The notes beneath the pieces are model-generated. The model saw only the letters and a program-made list of their open reading frames with translations. It ran no database searches and had not been told where the DNA came from. From Phytohabitans sp052068095 (GTDB taxonomy: Bacteria > Actinomycetota > Actinomycetes > Mycobacteriales > Micromonosporaceae), in NCBI RefSeq assembly GCF_052068095.1, contig NZ_JBQHDG010000024.1, forward strand, positions 1-64,000: DNA of 64,000 nucleotides, in the 5' to 3' direction. Both the position numbers and the translations under genes were made by a program. How positions within the stretch are numbered: position 1 is the first letter of the stretch; every line of letters begins with the position of its first letter. Below, one piece after another: positions 7,822 through 15,984 of this stretch.

Positions 7822-9081
7822 GTGCCTCCTGATGGCGTGCCGCTGGGGCTCCCAGTGGCTCTTGGTCCGGCTGACTGGCCGTCGACGCTTGACGTGAACG
7901 CGATGCGGGCCGGCGGCTGGCGACCGACGCCCTTTCGGGACGTCGTGTTGAAGGTGCACCAAAGGTGCGACCTCGCCTGCGACTACTGCTACATGTACAC
8001 GATGGCGGACCAGTCGTGGCGGGATCGCCCCCGGGTGATGGCGCGGGAGACGTGGCTCGCGGCGGCCGGCCGGATGGCCGAGCACGCCCGGATACACAAG
8101 CTCGACGCCATGCGGCTCGTCCTGCACGGTGGCGAGCCACTGCTCGCCGGCACCGACCGGTTGGGCCGGCTGGTCTCCGACTTCCGCGACGCGTTCGACG
8201 GCCTGTGCCGGCTGCGGATCCGGATGCAGACCAACGGTGTGCGGCTCACGGCCGACGTCCTCGACACGCTGTACGAGCAGGGTGTCACAGTCGGGGTGAG
8301 CCTCGACGGCAGCCCTGTCGACAACGATCGGCACCGCCGGCGCGCCGACGGGAAGAGCAGCTTCGCGGCGGTCGACCGCGCGATCCGGCTCCTGAGTGCC
8401 CCCGAGTACCGGTCGGCCTTCGCCGGGCTGCTCTGCACGGTCGACCCGGACACAGATCCCGTCGCCTGCTACGAGGCGCTCATCCAGTACGGGCCGCCCA
8501 CAATCGACTTCCTCCTGCCGCACGCCAACTGGTTGGACCTGCCGAAGCGTGCGGCCGGCGCAGGCCCTACCCCATTCGGCGACTGGCTGGTCAAGGCCTT
8601 CGATCGTTGGTCCGGCGCGCCCCGGGAGGAGACGAGGGTAAGGCTCTTCGAGGACGTCATCGGGCTGATCCTGGGCGGCCGCGGTCGCTCGGAGCAGATC
8701 GGCCTCAGCCCTGTCGCGGTCGTCGTGGTGGAGTCCGACGGAGCCATCGAGCAGGTCGACTCGCTCAAGTCGGCATACCACGGGGCCTCCGCGACCGGTT
8801 TGACGGTTTTCGCCAACACCCTCGACCAGGCTCTCGAGCACCCCGGAATCGTCGCCCGCCAGATCGGCCTCGCCGCGCTCTCCGCCACCTGCCGGGACTG
8901 CCCCGAGCACACGATCTGCGGCGGCGGGCACTACGCCCACCGCTACCGCCCGGGTACGGGTTTCCTCAACCCGACCGCCTACTGTGCCGACATGCTGCGA
9001 CTCGTCCAGCACGTCAAACGACGCGTACACGCCGACGTCGACATCGACAACCTGCGCGCCCGCCTGGAAACCAACCCATGA
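7822..9081 (+). CDS. FxsB-type radical SAM/SPASM peptide maturase
   Basis: A 419-residue enzyme expected to make carbon-carbon or related crosslinks (cyclophanes) on a ribosomal precursor peptide. The radical SAM cluster ligands are Cys49, Cys53 and Cys56 (CDLACDYCYMY), followed by LVLHGGEPLLAG. The C-terminal SPASM-type region has Cys357, Cys360, Cys366 and Cys388 (CRDCPEHTICGGG then Y-C), ligands for auxiliary clusters. The start is GTG at 7822; its stop overlaps the next start (ATGA). Family knowledge: FxsB enzymes sit beside FxsA precursors and FxsT proteins, as here. Substrates are probably the peptides at 10475 and 10747. Confidence 0.85.
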   Translation: MPPDGVPLGLPVALGPADWPSTLDVNAMRAGGWRPTPFRDVVLKVHQRCDLACDYCYMYTMADQSWRDRPRVMARETWLAAAGRMAEHARIHKLDAMRLVLHGGEPLLAGTDRLGRLVSDFRDAFDGLCRLRIRMQTNGVRLTADVLDTLYEQGVTVGVSLDGSPVDNDRHRRRADGKSSFAAVDRAIRLLSAPEYRSAFAGLLCTVDPDTDPVACYEALIQYGPPTIDFLLPHANWLDLPKRAAGAGPTPFGDWLVKAFDRWSGAPREETRVRLFEDVIGLILGGRGRSEQIGLSPVAVVVVESDGAIEQVDSLKSAYHGASATGLTVFANTLDQALEHPGIVARQIGLAALSATCRDCPEHTICGGGHYAHRYRPGTGFLNPTAYCADMLRLVQHVKRRVHADVDIDNLRARLETNP

Positions 9082-10358
9082 TCACGTTCCATGACCTGCC
9101 AGCCGAAGCGTTCGCCGGCCTGGCTTCGGGGCTCGGCGGTCCGGCGGCGGTGAGGCATCTCGTCCGCGTCCAACACAGCAAGCACCTGCTGCTGCTCCGG
9201 TACCTCGCCGACGCGTACTCCGGCGACCCGAACCGCGCGGCCGCGGTGGAGGTGTTCGGCTGGGCCCAGCGGCGCGACCCGGACGAAGTCGCCTACCTGA
9301 TGACCGATCCGATGGTCGGCGCCTGGGCGGCACGGACCACCCGGCGGCTCACCGGTGAAGAGGTGGAGCATGTCGGCCCGCTCGAGGCCGACCTCGCACA
9401 GCTGGGTGCGGTGGCCGCCGCCGCCGCGCGCCGCACCGGGATGGACGCCGAGATACGGACGCGGACGCTGGTCGGCACCGTCACGCTGCCGACGCTCGGG
9501 AACGCCTTTCTGGACTCGGACGGTCCCGCTGTCGTAGCGGTCAGCGGCGGCCAAGCCACGATCACCGCCGGCACGACGAAGGTACGGGTCGCCGAGGGCG
9601 AGCCTGGCTGGCGGGCGCTGCGCCGCCTTGTCGCCCGCCATGACGGCTTGGACGGCTCGCTGGCGCTGGAGGACACCAACCCGTACCGGAACTGCTACCA
9701 CGCGCCGCCGGCGGACCGGCTGCCGGAGGGCGATTTCCGGCGGTGGCAGGAGTTGCACGGCGAGGCGTGGCCGATGCTGGCGAAGTTCGTCCCGGAGCGC
9801 GCCGCCGAGCTGGCCGCCGGGCTGCGCTCGGTGGTGCCGCTGGTGACGAGGGACGACGGCGTGGCGCGCAGTGCGACCGCGCGGGACGTGTTCGGGACTC
9901 TGGGCCTCGCCCGGCCCCGCACCCCCGCCGACCTGGCCGTCACGCTCGTCCACGAGTTCCAGCACTCCAAGCTGAGCGCGCTGCTCGACCTCGTGCCGCT
10001 CTGCCGGCCGGACGGGCGGGAGGGGCATAACGTGCTGTGGCGTTCGGACGCCCGGCCCACCGGCGCTCTACTCCAAGGCGTCTACGCGTTCCTGGGTGTG
10101 GCGGACACCTGGCGCGGCCTCCGGTCGGCTCCCGGGCTCGAGGAGTCGGCCACCCGCGAGTTCGCGTTCGCGCGCGAACAGGTCGCACACGGCGTCGCCG
10201 AGTTGAAGAGCTCGACGGAGCTGACGCCGGCGGGTCATGCCTTCGCGGAGGGCCTGCGGCAGTCGGTGGACGCGCTCGGCGCCGAGCGCGTGCCGGCGCC
10301 GGCGGCGAGATGGGCGGTCGAGGCCGTGGAGCGACGGCGGCGGACCTGGGCACGCTAG
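9078..10358 (+). CDS. HExxH-type putative peptide beta-hydroxylase
   Basis: A 426-residue protein with LVHEFQHSKL at 291-300, giving the metal motif His292-Glu293-x-x-His296. Its overall pattern fits the HEXXH-motif family that accompanies FxsB maturases, some members of which are described as alpha-ketoglutarate-dependent peptide beta-hydroxylases rather than proteases. No signal peptide is present, so it acts in the cytoplasm. The start overlaps the maturase stop by 4 bases, arguing for tight coupling. It probably adds a second modification to the same precursors. A protease role for the HExxH site cannot be ruled out from sequence. Confidence 0.7.
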   Translation: MITFHDLPAEAFAGLASGLGGPAAVRHLVRVQHSKHLLLLRYLADAYSGDPNRAAAVEVFGWAQRRDPDEVAYLMTDPMVGAWAARTTRRLTGEEVEHVGPLEADLAQLGAVAAAAARRTGMDAEIRTRTLVGTVTLPTLGNAFLDSDGPAVVAVSGGQATITAGTTKVRVAEGEPGWRALRRLVARHDGLDGSLALEDTNPYRNCYHAPPADRLPEGDFRRWQELHGEAWPMLAKFVPERAAELAAGLRSVVPLVTRDDGVARSATARDVFGTLGLARPRTPADLAVTLVHEFQHSKLSALLDLVPLCRPDGREGHNVLWRSDARPTGALLQGVYAFLGVADTWRGLRSAPGLEESATREFAFAREQVAHGVAELKSSTELTPAGHAFAEGLRQSVDALGAERVPAPAARWAVEAVERRRRTWAR

Positions 10359-10474
10359 CCCGAACCACCATCGAGGAGATGGGTGACACGATAGGCTGCC
10401 AACCGACAGGCGGCATGGTGCCAAAAAGCCTGCGTCCCTATCATTCTGTCTCGACGCGGCGGAAAGGCACGGAC

Positions 10475-10660
10475 ATGGCGGAAGCGGAGCGCCCTCCCGC
10501 TGAGGGCGACGGTGTCACACCCATCGCCGACCTCACCGCGCACTCTCTCGACGACGTGCTCGGCTCCGGCGAGTCCGCGCTGACAAGCTCGATGCGGCGC
10601 CTCGTGGAGGATATGCGCCAGTCCGGCGAACACTACGCCGCGCACGGCAGCACCACCTGA
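10475..10660 (+). CDS. RiPP precursor peptide 1, variant FxsA-like
   Basis: A 61-residue peptide with GGAAAGG 7 bases before the ATG. The leader half has I-A-DLT-x-x-S-LDDV (17-28) and a helical stretch SALTSSMRRLVEDM like FxsA leaders. The end is GEHYAAHGSTT: where FxsA has F-x-S-x-x-COOH, this peptide has H57-G-S59-T-T. Candidate modified residues are Tyr54 and His57. The leader is clearly related to that of the peptide at 10747. An in-frame ATG at 10379 would add 32 residues but its ribosome site is too close. Confidence 0.75.
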   Translation: MAEAERPPAEGDGVTPIADLTAHSLDDVLGSGESALTSSMRRLVEDMRQSGEHYAAHGSTT

Positions 10661-10746
10661 CTTCGGCGTGGCAAACTGGCGTGTCGCACCCCGCCCGTTA
10701 CCGTGGTGGCTGCCAAAACCACCGTGGGACGAGACGGAGTGGCACG

Positions 10747-10941
10747 ATGCCCGAGGGCGTGGACGTTCTGCGACACGAGCCGGCGGCGATACCCGACCTC
10801 ACACGCTGGTCGATAGACGATGTTTTCGACGGCGGGCATCCGATGTTGACGGTCATCACGGAGCAGTTCGTGTCGCGCCGGCAGCCCACGGAGCGGTACA
10901 CGGCGTATGACGCCGTGCCGCCGTCGACCCTTCGAGACTGA
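10747..10941 (+). CDS. RiPP precursor peptide 2, variant FxsA-like
   Basis: A 64-residue peptide with GGAG about 8 bases upstream of its ATG. Residues 15-27 (I-P-DLT-R-W-S-I-DDV-F) repeat the leader motif of the peptide at 10475. The carboxy end, ERYTAYDAVPPSTLRD, lacks FxSxx but carries Y51-T-A-Y54, matching Y54-A-A-H57 in the first peptide. The tail after this motif is longer and contains two prolines. Its stop is 7 bases from the convergent stop of the second STAND protein. Confidence 0.7.
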   Translation: MPEGVDVLRHEPAAIPDLTRWSIDDVFDGGHPMLTVITEQFVSRRQPTERYTAYDAVPPSTLRD

Positions 10942-10948
10942 GCGGCCG

Positions 10949-13906
10949 CTACGTCGGCGCCGGCTCGATGTCGGATTCGGCCCGGCGTCCCTCGCGCGCG
11001 GCCACCGTCTCCGGATGGTCGGCACCGAGCAGCGCGGCGAGCGCTGTCACCGCCTCGTCGATCAGTGACCGGCCTTCGTCGCCCCGACCTGTCGACACCG
11101 CGTCCAGCCCCGCGTTGACCGCACAGGCCACTGTGTACGGATGCGGCTGGCCGCGGGCCCGCTGCGAGATCTGGAGGGTCGCCGCGGAGAGTCGCCGCGC
11201 CGCCTCGAACTCGCCCGCCAACGCGAGGTCGTTCGCGAGGCCGACGGCCGCACTCAGTGTGAACTCGTGCTCGGGTCCGAGCACCTCGTTCATCCGGGCA
11301 TGGGCACGCTCGTCCAGCTCGCGTGCCTGCGCCAGCTGGCCCAGTTCGCGCAGCACGATCGCGAGGTTGACCGCCGCCGTCAGTGCGAGCGGGTGGCCCT
11401 CCCCGAACACGAGGACGTACTGGTCCATCGTCGCCGCCGCGCGACCGTGCGCGGCGGCCAGGTCGCCGGTGACGCGGAGCGTGTTCGCGTGGGTCATCGC
11501 GGCTGCGAGGGCATGCTCGTGCTGGGGCCCGTACCGCCGCTCGCTGTCGCGGTCGTGCTCGGCCGCTGCCGCCAGCGCCTCCTCGTACCGGCCCGCCTTC
11601 CGCAGTGTGATGGCGAGCGTGCGGCTGGCCAGCAACACGTTCGGATGTGCGGCACCCAGCTGCCGGCGAAACGGGGGAACGACCTTCCGGATGAGTGCGA
11701 GCGCCTCGGCGTAGCGACCGAGGCCGTACAGGTCACGCGCGAGGTTGGCCTGGGCGAAAAGCAACCGGCGGTCGTCTTGGCCCACCGCCCGCTGCCACGT
11801 GCGGACCACATCGGCGTCGATCCGGTGAGCTCCGGCGAAGTCGCTCAGCATCCGAAGGTTGACGGCGAGGTTGGTGCGGGCCCGGAGCGTCCTCTCGTGC
11901 TCGCCACCGAAAACCCTCAGGTGCCGATCGACGTTTTCCCGGTCCCACTCCATGGCCTCACGAAAAAGACCGGCGACGCGCAGACTCACCGCGAGCCCGT
12001 CCACGGCGGCCAGCGTGTACACGTGGTCCGGCCCGAACGCGGGATGGTGCCGCAGCCGCTCGAACGCGCTTCTGGTGAGACTCCACGCCCGGTCGTTGAA
12101 ACCCAGCTGCCGCAACGTGATCGCGAGGCAGAGGGTGGCGCGCAGGGTCAACTCGCCGTCCGGCCCGAGGCTCCGCACTCCTTCAACCTTCGACCACACC
12201 TGGACCGCCGCCTCCGCCAGACGCCGGCAGCCTTCGGTGTCGCCGGTGATGTTCAGGTATCGCGCCTGCTCGAGAAAGGCGCGGCGGGCGTCGAGCAGGT
12301 CGGAGTCAATCAGACCGGCCGGACCGATGTGCGGCCCCAACTCGGCGTAGAACGGCCAGGTGGCCTGGTCTATCGGATCCCCGGGGTTCGCCGCCGCCAG
12401 CAGGCGCTGCACGTTGCCCAGGCCACGCTGGGCCGCCTCTTCTCTCAGCTCGTCCCGCAGTACCGCCTGGAAGAGCCGGTGCACGTGGATACGTTGGTCC
12501 GGGTCGACCTTGGCCAGACCGTACCGGCGCAGATCGTGGATCACCCGCTCCCAGGCGACCGGGTCGCGAAGCGCGGCACCCAGCGCCGGCGAGACACGCG
12601 CGTCCTTGCCCCGCCGCAACAGCTCGCCGGAGATCGGCTCCGCGCCGAGGAACGCGAACATTTCCAGCAGATCGGCCACCGCCGGCGCGGCGTCCCGCAG
12701 CCGCTTGATGGTGAGCCGCACGAGCGCGACGATCGTGGGACGGAGCGACTCCGGCCTCGACAGCTCGTGCACCTGCTGGTCGAGCTCCGCGAGGTACTCG
12801 GTAACCGACAAGCCGGTGGCGACCTGACACGAGACCGCCTGGTCCAGCGCGAGCGGCAGGTCACCGAGCCGGGCCGCCAGACGGTCGGCGTCCGCCGCCG
12901 ACATGCTCCCGCTCCGCTTCCGGAGCAACTCGATGCTTTCGGCCCGCTCGAAAACGCCCACCTGTATCGGGTCCCAGACCTCCGACCAGGTCTGGTCGCG
13001 CGAAGTGAGCACGACGTGGCCGCCCCGGACGGGTATCAGCCGGGTGATGTCCTCCGGCTCGTTGGCGTTGTCGTAGATCAGGAGCCAGCGCAGCGAGCTG
13101 GCCGCCAGCTCCTCCAGCACGAGACTGGCGGCCTGCTGGAGGTCCGCGGTCGCGGGCGTGTCGAGGCGCCGGCCGAGCTCGTGCAGCGACTGGAGCACAA
13201 GCGACTGTTGCTCGGAGGGAATCCACCAGACGATGTCATAGCGGTCCGCGTACCGGTACGCGTATTCGGTGACGAGCTGCGTCTTTCCCACACCGCCCAT
13301 CCCGTGCGGCACGCGCGGCAACACCGAGGCCTTGGAACGCCGCTCCAACGCCCGCTGTAGGGCGAGCAGGAGACCCGCCCGGCCGGTGAACGCGGCGTTG
13401 CGCGCCGGCACACCGCCCCAGATCGGCAGCCGCCTGCCGCTCTCCTGGGGCGCTCCGGTCGGCTCCCGCACAGCCGATGCGCTCCGGCCGATCACCGTGA
13501 CGGCTCCCGACTCCCCCCTTGACAAGATCCGCTGCGAACCATTATTGGGTGGTGTCTCGTGTTTCGTGGGGTTTTGTCGGAGCCAGTGCCGGACGGTGGA
13601 ACGATCGGTGCCACTGGCGGCGGCGGCCACGTCGATCCATCGGTCGATCTCCGCGGCCAGGCCGCTCGGAGCCTCCGCACCTATCCTGGCGGCGAATGCC
13701 AGCAACGGCGGAATCCCGGCCGCATCAGCCGACATCGCGGCGATGCGCTCGACGACCGCGGCGGTGTCGTGCCACGGAAGATCGTCCTGAGTGGGCCGGA
13801 GCGTCTCGCCGGCCACCGCGAGCTGCGCGGGCGTCACAGCATCGAGCAGGCGAATCAGGGCGTCGCGGAGATGACCCGCGAACGCGGAGTGTTGCTCGCC
13901 CGTCAC
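10949..13906 (-). CDS. Second STAND NTPase with TPR repeats, FxsT-like
   Basis: A 985-residue protein. An unassigned N-terminal helical region of ~165 residues leads to an NB-ARC-like ATPase with Walker A GMGGVGKT at 202-209 and Walker B LLIYDN. A winged-helix region and many TPR units of the H-P-x-T / LG-x-Y-x-EA type follow to the end. The tail SDIEPAPT mirrors SEIEPPPA of the STAND protein at 4897, so the two are paralogues with different N-terminal domains. It converges on the precursor genes. The GTG start has only a weak upstream site. A sensor or switch role in the peptide system is inferred. Confidence 0.78.
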   Translation of the reverse strand: MTGEQHSAFAGHLRDALIRLLDAVTPAQLAVAGETLRPTQDDLPWHDTAAVVERIAAMSADAAGIPPLLAFAARIGAEAPSGLAAEIDRWIDVAAAASGTDRSTVRHWLRQNPTKHETPPNNGSQRILSRGESGAVTVIGRSASAVREPTGAPQESGRRLPIWGGVPARNAAFTGRAGLLLALQRALERRSKASVLPRVPHGMGGVGKTQLVTEYAYRYADRYDIVWWIPSEQQSLVLQSLHELGRRLDTPATADLQQAASLVLEELAASSLRWLLIYDNANEPEDITRLIPVRGGHVVLTSRDQTWSEVWDPIQVGVFERAESIELLRKRSGSMSAADADRLAARLGDLPLALDQAVSCQVATGLSVTEYLAELDQQVHELSRPESLRPTIVALVRLTIKRLRDAAPAVADLLEMFAFLGAEPISGELLRRGKDARVSPALGAALRDPVAWERVIHDLRRYGLAKVDPDQRIHVHRLFQAVLRDELREEAAQRGLGNVQRLLAAANPGDPIDQATWPFYAELGPHIGPAGLIDSDLLDARRAFLEQARYLNITGDTEGCRRLAEAAVQVWSKVEGVRSLGPDGELTLRATLCLAITLRQLGFNDRAWSLTRSAFERLRHHPAFGPDHVYTLAAVDGLAVSLRVAGLFREAMEWDRENVDRHLRVFGGEHERTLRARTNLAVNLRMLSDFAGAHRIDADVVRTWQRAVGQDDRRLLFAQANLARDLYGLGRYAEALALIRKVVPPFRRQLGAAHPNVLLASRTLAITLRKAGRYEEALAAAAEHDRDSERRYGPQHEHALAAAMTHANTLRVTGDLAAAHGRAAATMDQYVLVFGEGHPLALTAAVNLAIVLRELGQLAQARELDERAHARMNEVLGPEHEFTLSAAVGLANDLALAGEFEAARRLSAATLQISQRARGQPHPYTVACAVNAGLDAVSTGRGDEGRSLIDEAVTALAALLGADHPETVAAREGRRAESDIEPAPT

Positions 13907-14005
13907 ACCCCGAATCTAATCTACAGATCTCATATGGGACCAGTCAGCAAATCGTGTGGCGGATGACTGTACGATAGTTGGCTTGAACATTCGCACCAGA
14001 AAACG

Positions 14006-15052
14006 TCAGTTCCTGTCAGGTTCCGGACCGCTAGCCGGATCTGACGCGCGGTGTCCCAGAAATCGTGCGGCATTGGCGCTCATGAGTTTCGTCCGTTGTT
14101 CGTCGGTCAGGAATTCGGACTTGCGCACCACCTGACCCGCTGGGCGCTCGCCGAGTGGGTACGGGTAGTCGCTGCCGACCATCACCCGGTCTTCGCCGAC
14201 CACCGAGACCAGCAGGCGCAATGCCGGCTCCTCGAACACCACACTGTCCACATAGAAGCGCCCGAGGTAGTGGCTCGGCGGGTGCGCCGAGCGCCCCCGC
14301 ACCAGATCCCCCCGCCGGTGCCAGGCGTTGTCGGCCCGGCCGAGCCAATACGGGAAGCTGCCCCCGCCGTGCGCGAAGCAGATCCGCAGCGAATCGGGCA
14401 CCTCGTCGAAGACGCCGCCGAGGATCATCGCCAATAGGGAGAGGTGGGTCTCGGCCGGCATGCCGGTCAGCCAGCGGGCCATCCACCGGTCCAGCCTGGG
14501 GCTGTCGGGCATGTCCCACGGGTGTACGAACACGGGCGCTCCCACCGCCGCGCAGTGTTTGAGGAACTCCACCACACCTGGGTCGTCGAGGTCGCGGTCG
14601 CCTACGTGGTTTCCGATCTCTACGCCGGCGTGGCCGGCGGCCAGGCAGCGGTCTAGCTCCGCGCTGGCGGCGTCCGGGTCCTGCAAGGGGACCTGGCAGA
14701 ACGGGATCAGCCGGTCGCCGCCCGCGGCCGCGCACTCCAGCACGAGGTCGTTGAAGATGCGGGCGACGCGAATCGCCTGGTCCGTCGGGCGGTCGTAGGA
14801 GAAGAAGAGCGGGGTGGGCGAGACCACCTGGACGTCGATGCCGTCGGCGTCCATGTCGGACAGTCGGGTCGGTGCGTCCCAGCAGGCGGATTGGATGGGC
14901 CGCCACTCGCGCTCGCCCAGCATGAGCATGGCGGCGCGCTCGTTGTCTACGCGGAGCCAGGGCCAGCCGGTCCCACCGCACTCGGCGGCCAGGTCCGGCC
15001 AGCCCTTGGGCACGACGTGCGTGTGCACGTCGTACACCGGTCGGTGCGTCAT
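14006..15052 (-). CDS. 2-amino-3-carboxymuconate-6-semialdehyde decarboxylase (ACMSD)
   Basis: A 348-residue amidohydrolase-fold decarboxylase that converts 2-amino-3-carboxymuconate semialdehyde to 2-aminomuconate semialdehyde. The metal site starts with YDVHTHVVP (His10, His12). Further ligands are expected at VFVHPWDMP, FAHGGGSFPYW and the Asp in MVGSDYPYPLG, all conserved in ACMSD. It is the last gene of the operon and its ATG overlaps the stop of the dioxygenase gene. Its presence directs 3-hydroxyanthranilate away from quinolinate/NAD toward full catabolism. Confidence 0.9.
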   Translation of the reverse strand: MTHRPVYDVHTHVVPKGWPDLAAECGGTGWPWLRVDNERAAMLMLGEREWRPIQSACWDAPTRLSDMDADGIDVQVVSPTPLFFSYDRPTDQAIRVARIFNDLVLECAAAGGDRLIPFCQVPLQDPDAASAELDRCLAAGHAGVEIGNHVGDRDLDDPGVVEFLKHCAAVGAPVFVHPWDMPDSPRLDRWMARWLTGMPAETHLSLLAMILGGVFDEVPDSLRICFAHGGGSFPYWLGRADNAWHRRGDLVRGRSAHPPSHYLGRFYVDSVVFEEPALRLLVSVVGEDRVMVGSDYPYPLGERPAGQVVRKSEFLTDEQRTKLMSANAARFLGHRASDPASGPEPDRN

Positions 15053-15573
15053 CCCTTGCCCGGGTGGAGCGTGCCGCACTTGTCGCAGGTGCGGGCGGTC
15101 TCGTCGGCGTAGAACGCCTGGAAGACCGGGGGCAGGTCGACCACGATGTCGCGCACCTGGAGCTCCACCTCGTGCACCAGGTTGCCGCACTCGGGGCAGT
15201 ACCACTGGAACTTCTCCAGCGTGCCCTCCTCGCGGACCCGTTCCACGACGAGCCCGACCGAGCCCTCCTCGGGGCGCTGCGGCGAGTGCGGCATGTTGCC
15301 CGGCAGCACCCACATGTGGCCTTCCTTGATGTGGATGGTGTCGGGGCCGTCGGGCGTCATCACGTTGAGGTGCATGTTGCCTTTGATCTGATAGAAGAAC
15401 TCTTCGTAGGGGTCGACGTGGAAGTCGGTGCGCTGGTTGGGTCCGCCGACCACCATCACGATGAAGTCGGACCCCGTCGGAAACATCTGCTTGTTGCCCA
15501 CCGGTGGCTTGAGCAGATGCTGGTTTTCGGCGAGCCAGCTCGGGAAGCTCACCGGTTGCGCGACCTCGGACAT
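15049..15573 (-). CDS. 3-hydroxyanthranilate 3,4-dioxygenase
   Basis: A 174-residue cupin that opens the ring of 3-hydroxyanthranilate with O2 and Fe(II). The iron ligands His52, Glu58 and His96 fall where the bacterial enzyme has them, and the C-terminal rubredoxin-like metal site is complete: Cys126-x-x-Cys129 and Cys163-x-x-Cys166. Length matches bacterial HAAO. It starts 12 bases after the deaminase stop, the only noticeable gap in this part of the operon, with an AGGG-rich site upstream. Confidence 0.95.
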   Translation of the reverse strand: MSEVAQPVSFPSWLAENQHLLKPPVGNKQMFPTGSDFIVMVVGGPNQRTDFHVDPYEEFFYQIKGNMHLNVMTPDGPDTIHIKEGHMWVLPGNMPHSPQRPEEGSVGLVVERVREEGTLEKFQWYCPECGNLVHEVELQVRDIVVDLPPVFQAFYADETARTCDKCGTLHPGKG

Positions 15574-15585
15574 GGCAACTCCCTT

Positions 15586-15984
15586 TTACGGTAGAAGGGC
15601 CACGGCTTGCATCTCGATCAGCAGGTGCGGGTGTGGCAGCTGGTGCACGGCGACGGTGGTGCGGGCCGGTCCGGTCTCGTCGAAGAACTCGGCGTACACC
15701 TCGTTGTAGCCGCCGAAGTCGTTCATGTTGACCAGGTAGGTGGTGACCTGGGTGAGGTCGCGGAGGTCCGCGCCGATGGAGCGGAGGATCTCGCGGATGT
15801 TCTCGATGACGGCGCGGGTCTGCTCGCGGATGTCCAATGTGGTCGTGCCCAGCTCGTCGACGGCGGCGCCGGCGATGGTGTTGTCCGGCCGGCGGCTGGA
15901 GGTGCCGGAGACGAACGCGAAGCCGCCCGCGACCTTCACGTGCGGGAAGCGGCCGCGTGGGCGGGCCATGCCGTCGACGATCAT
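15586..15984 (-). CDS. 2-aminomuconate deaminase, RidA family
   Basis: A 132-residue RidA-fold protein. The N-terminus RGRFPHVKVAGGFAFVSGTS and the IREQTRAVIENIREIL helix are characteristic of 2-aminomuconate deaminases from nitrobenzoate and 3-hydroxyanthranilate pathways. It would release ammonia from 2-aminomuconate to give 4-oxalocrotonate. I chose the ATG at 15984, which overlaps the upstream stop (ATGA); another ATG lies at 15969. General enamine deamination as in other RidA proteins is the alternative, but the operon supports the pathway role. Confidence 0.88.
   Translation of the reverse strand: MIVDGMARPRGRFPHVKVAGGFAFVSGTSSRRPDNTIAGAAVDELGTTTLDIREQTRAVIENIREILRSIGADLRDLTQVTTYLVNMNDFGGYNEVYAEFFDETGPARTTVAVHQLPHPHLLIEMQAVALLP

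Noticed and set aside
9078..10358. HExxH protein as a secreted zinc protease
   Set aside because: No signal peptide, and it is coupled to a cytoplasmic radical SAM enzyme; a peptide-hydroxylase family fits better, though proteolysis is not excluded.
11141..13360. 739-codon plus-strand frame opposite the second STAND gene
   Set aside because: Low-complexity Arg/Val/Gln composition and no motifs; the minus-strand frame has Walker and TPR motifs.
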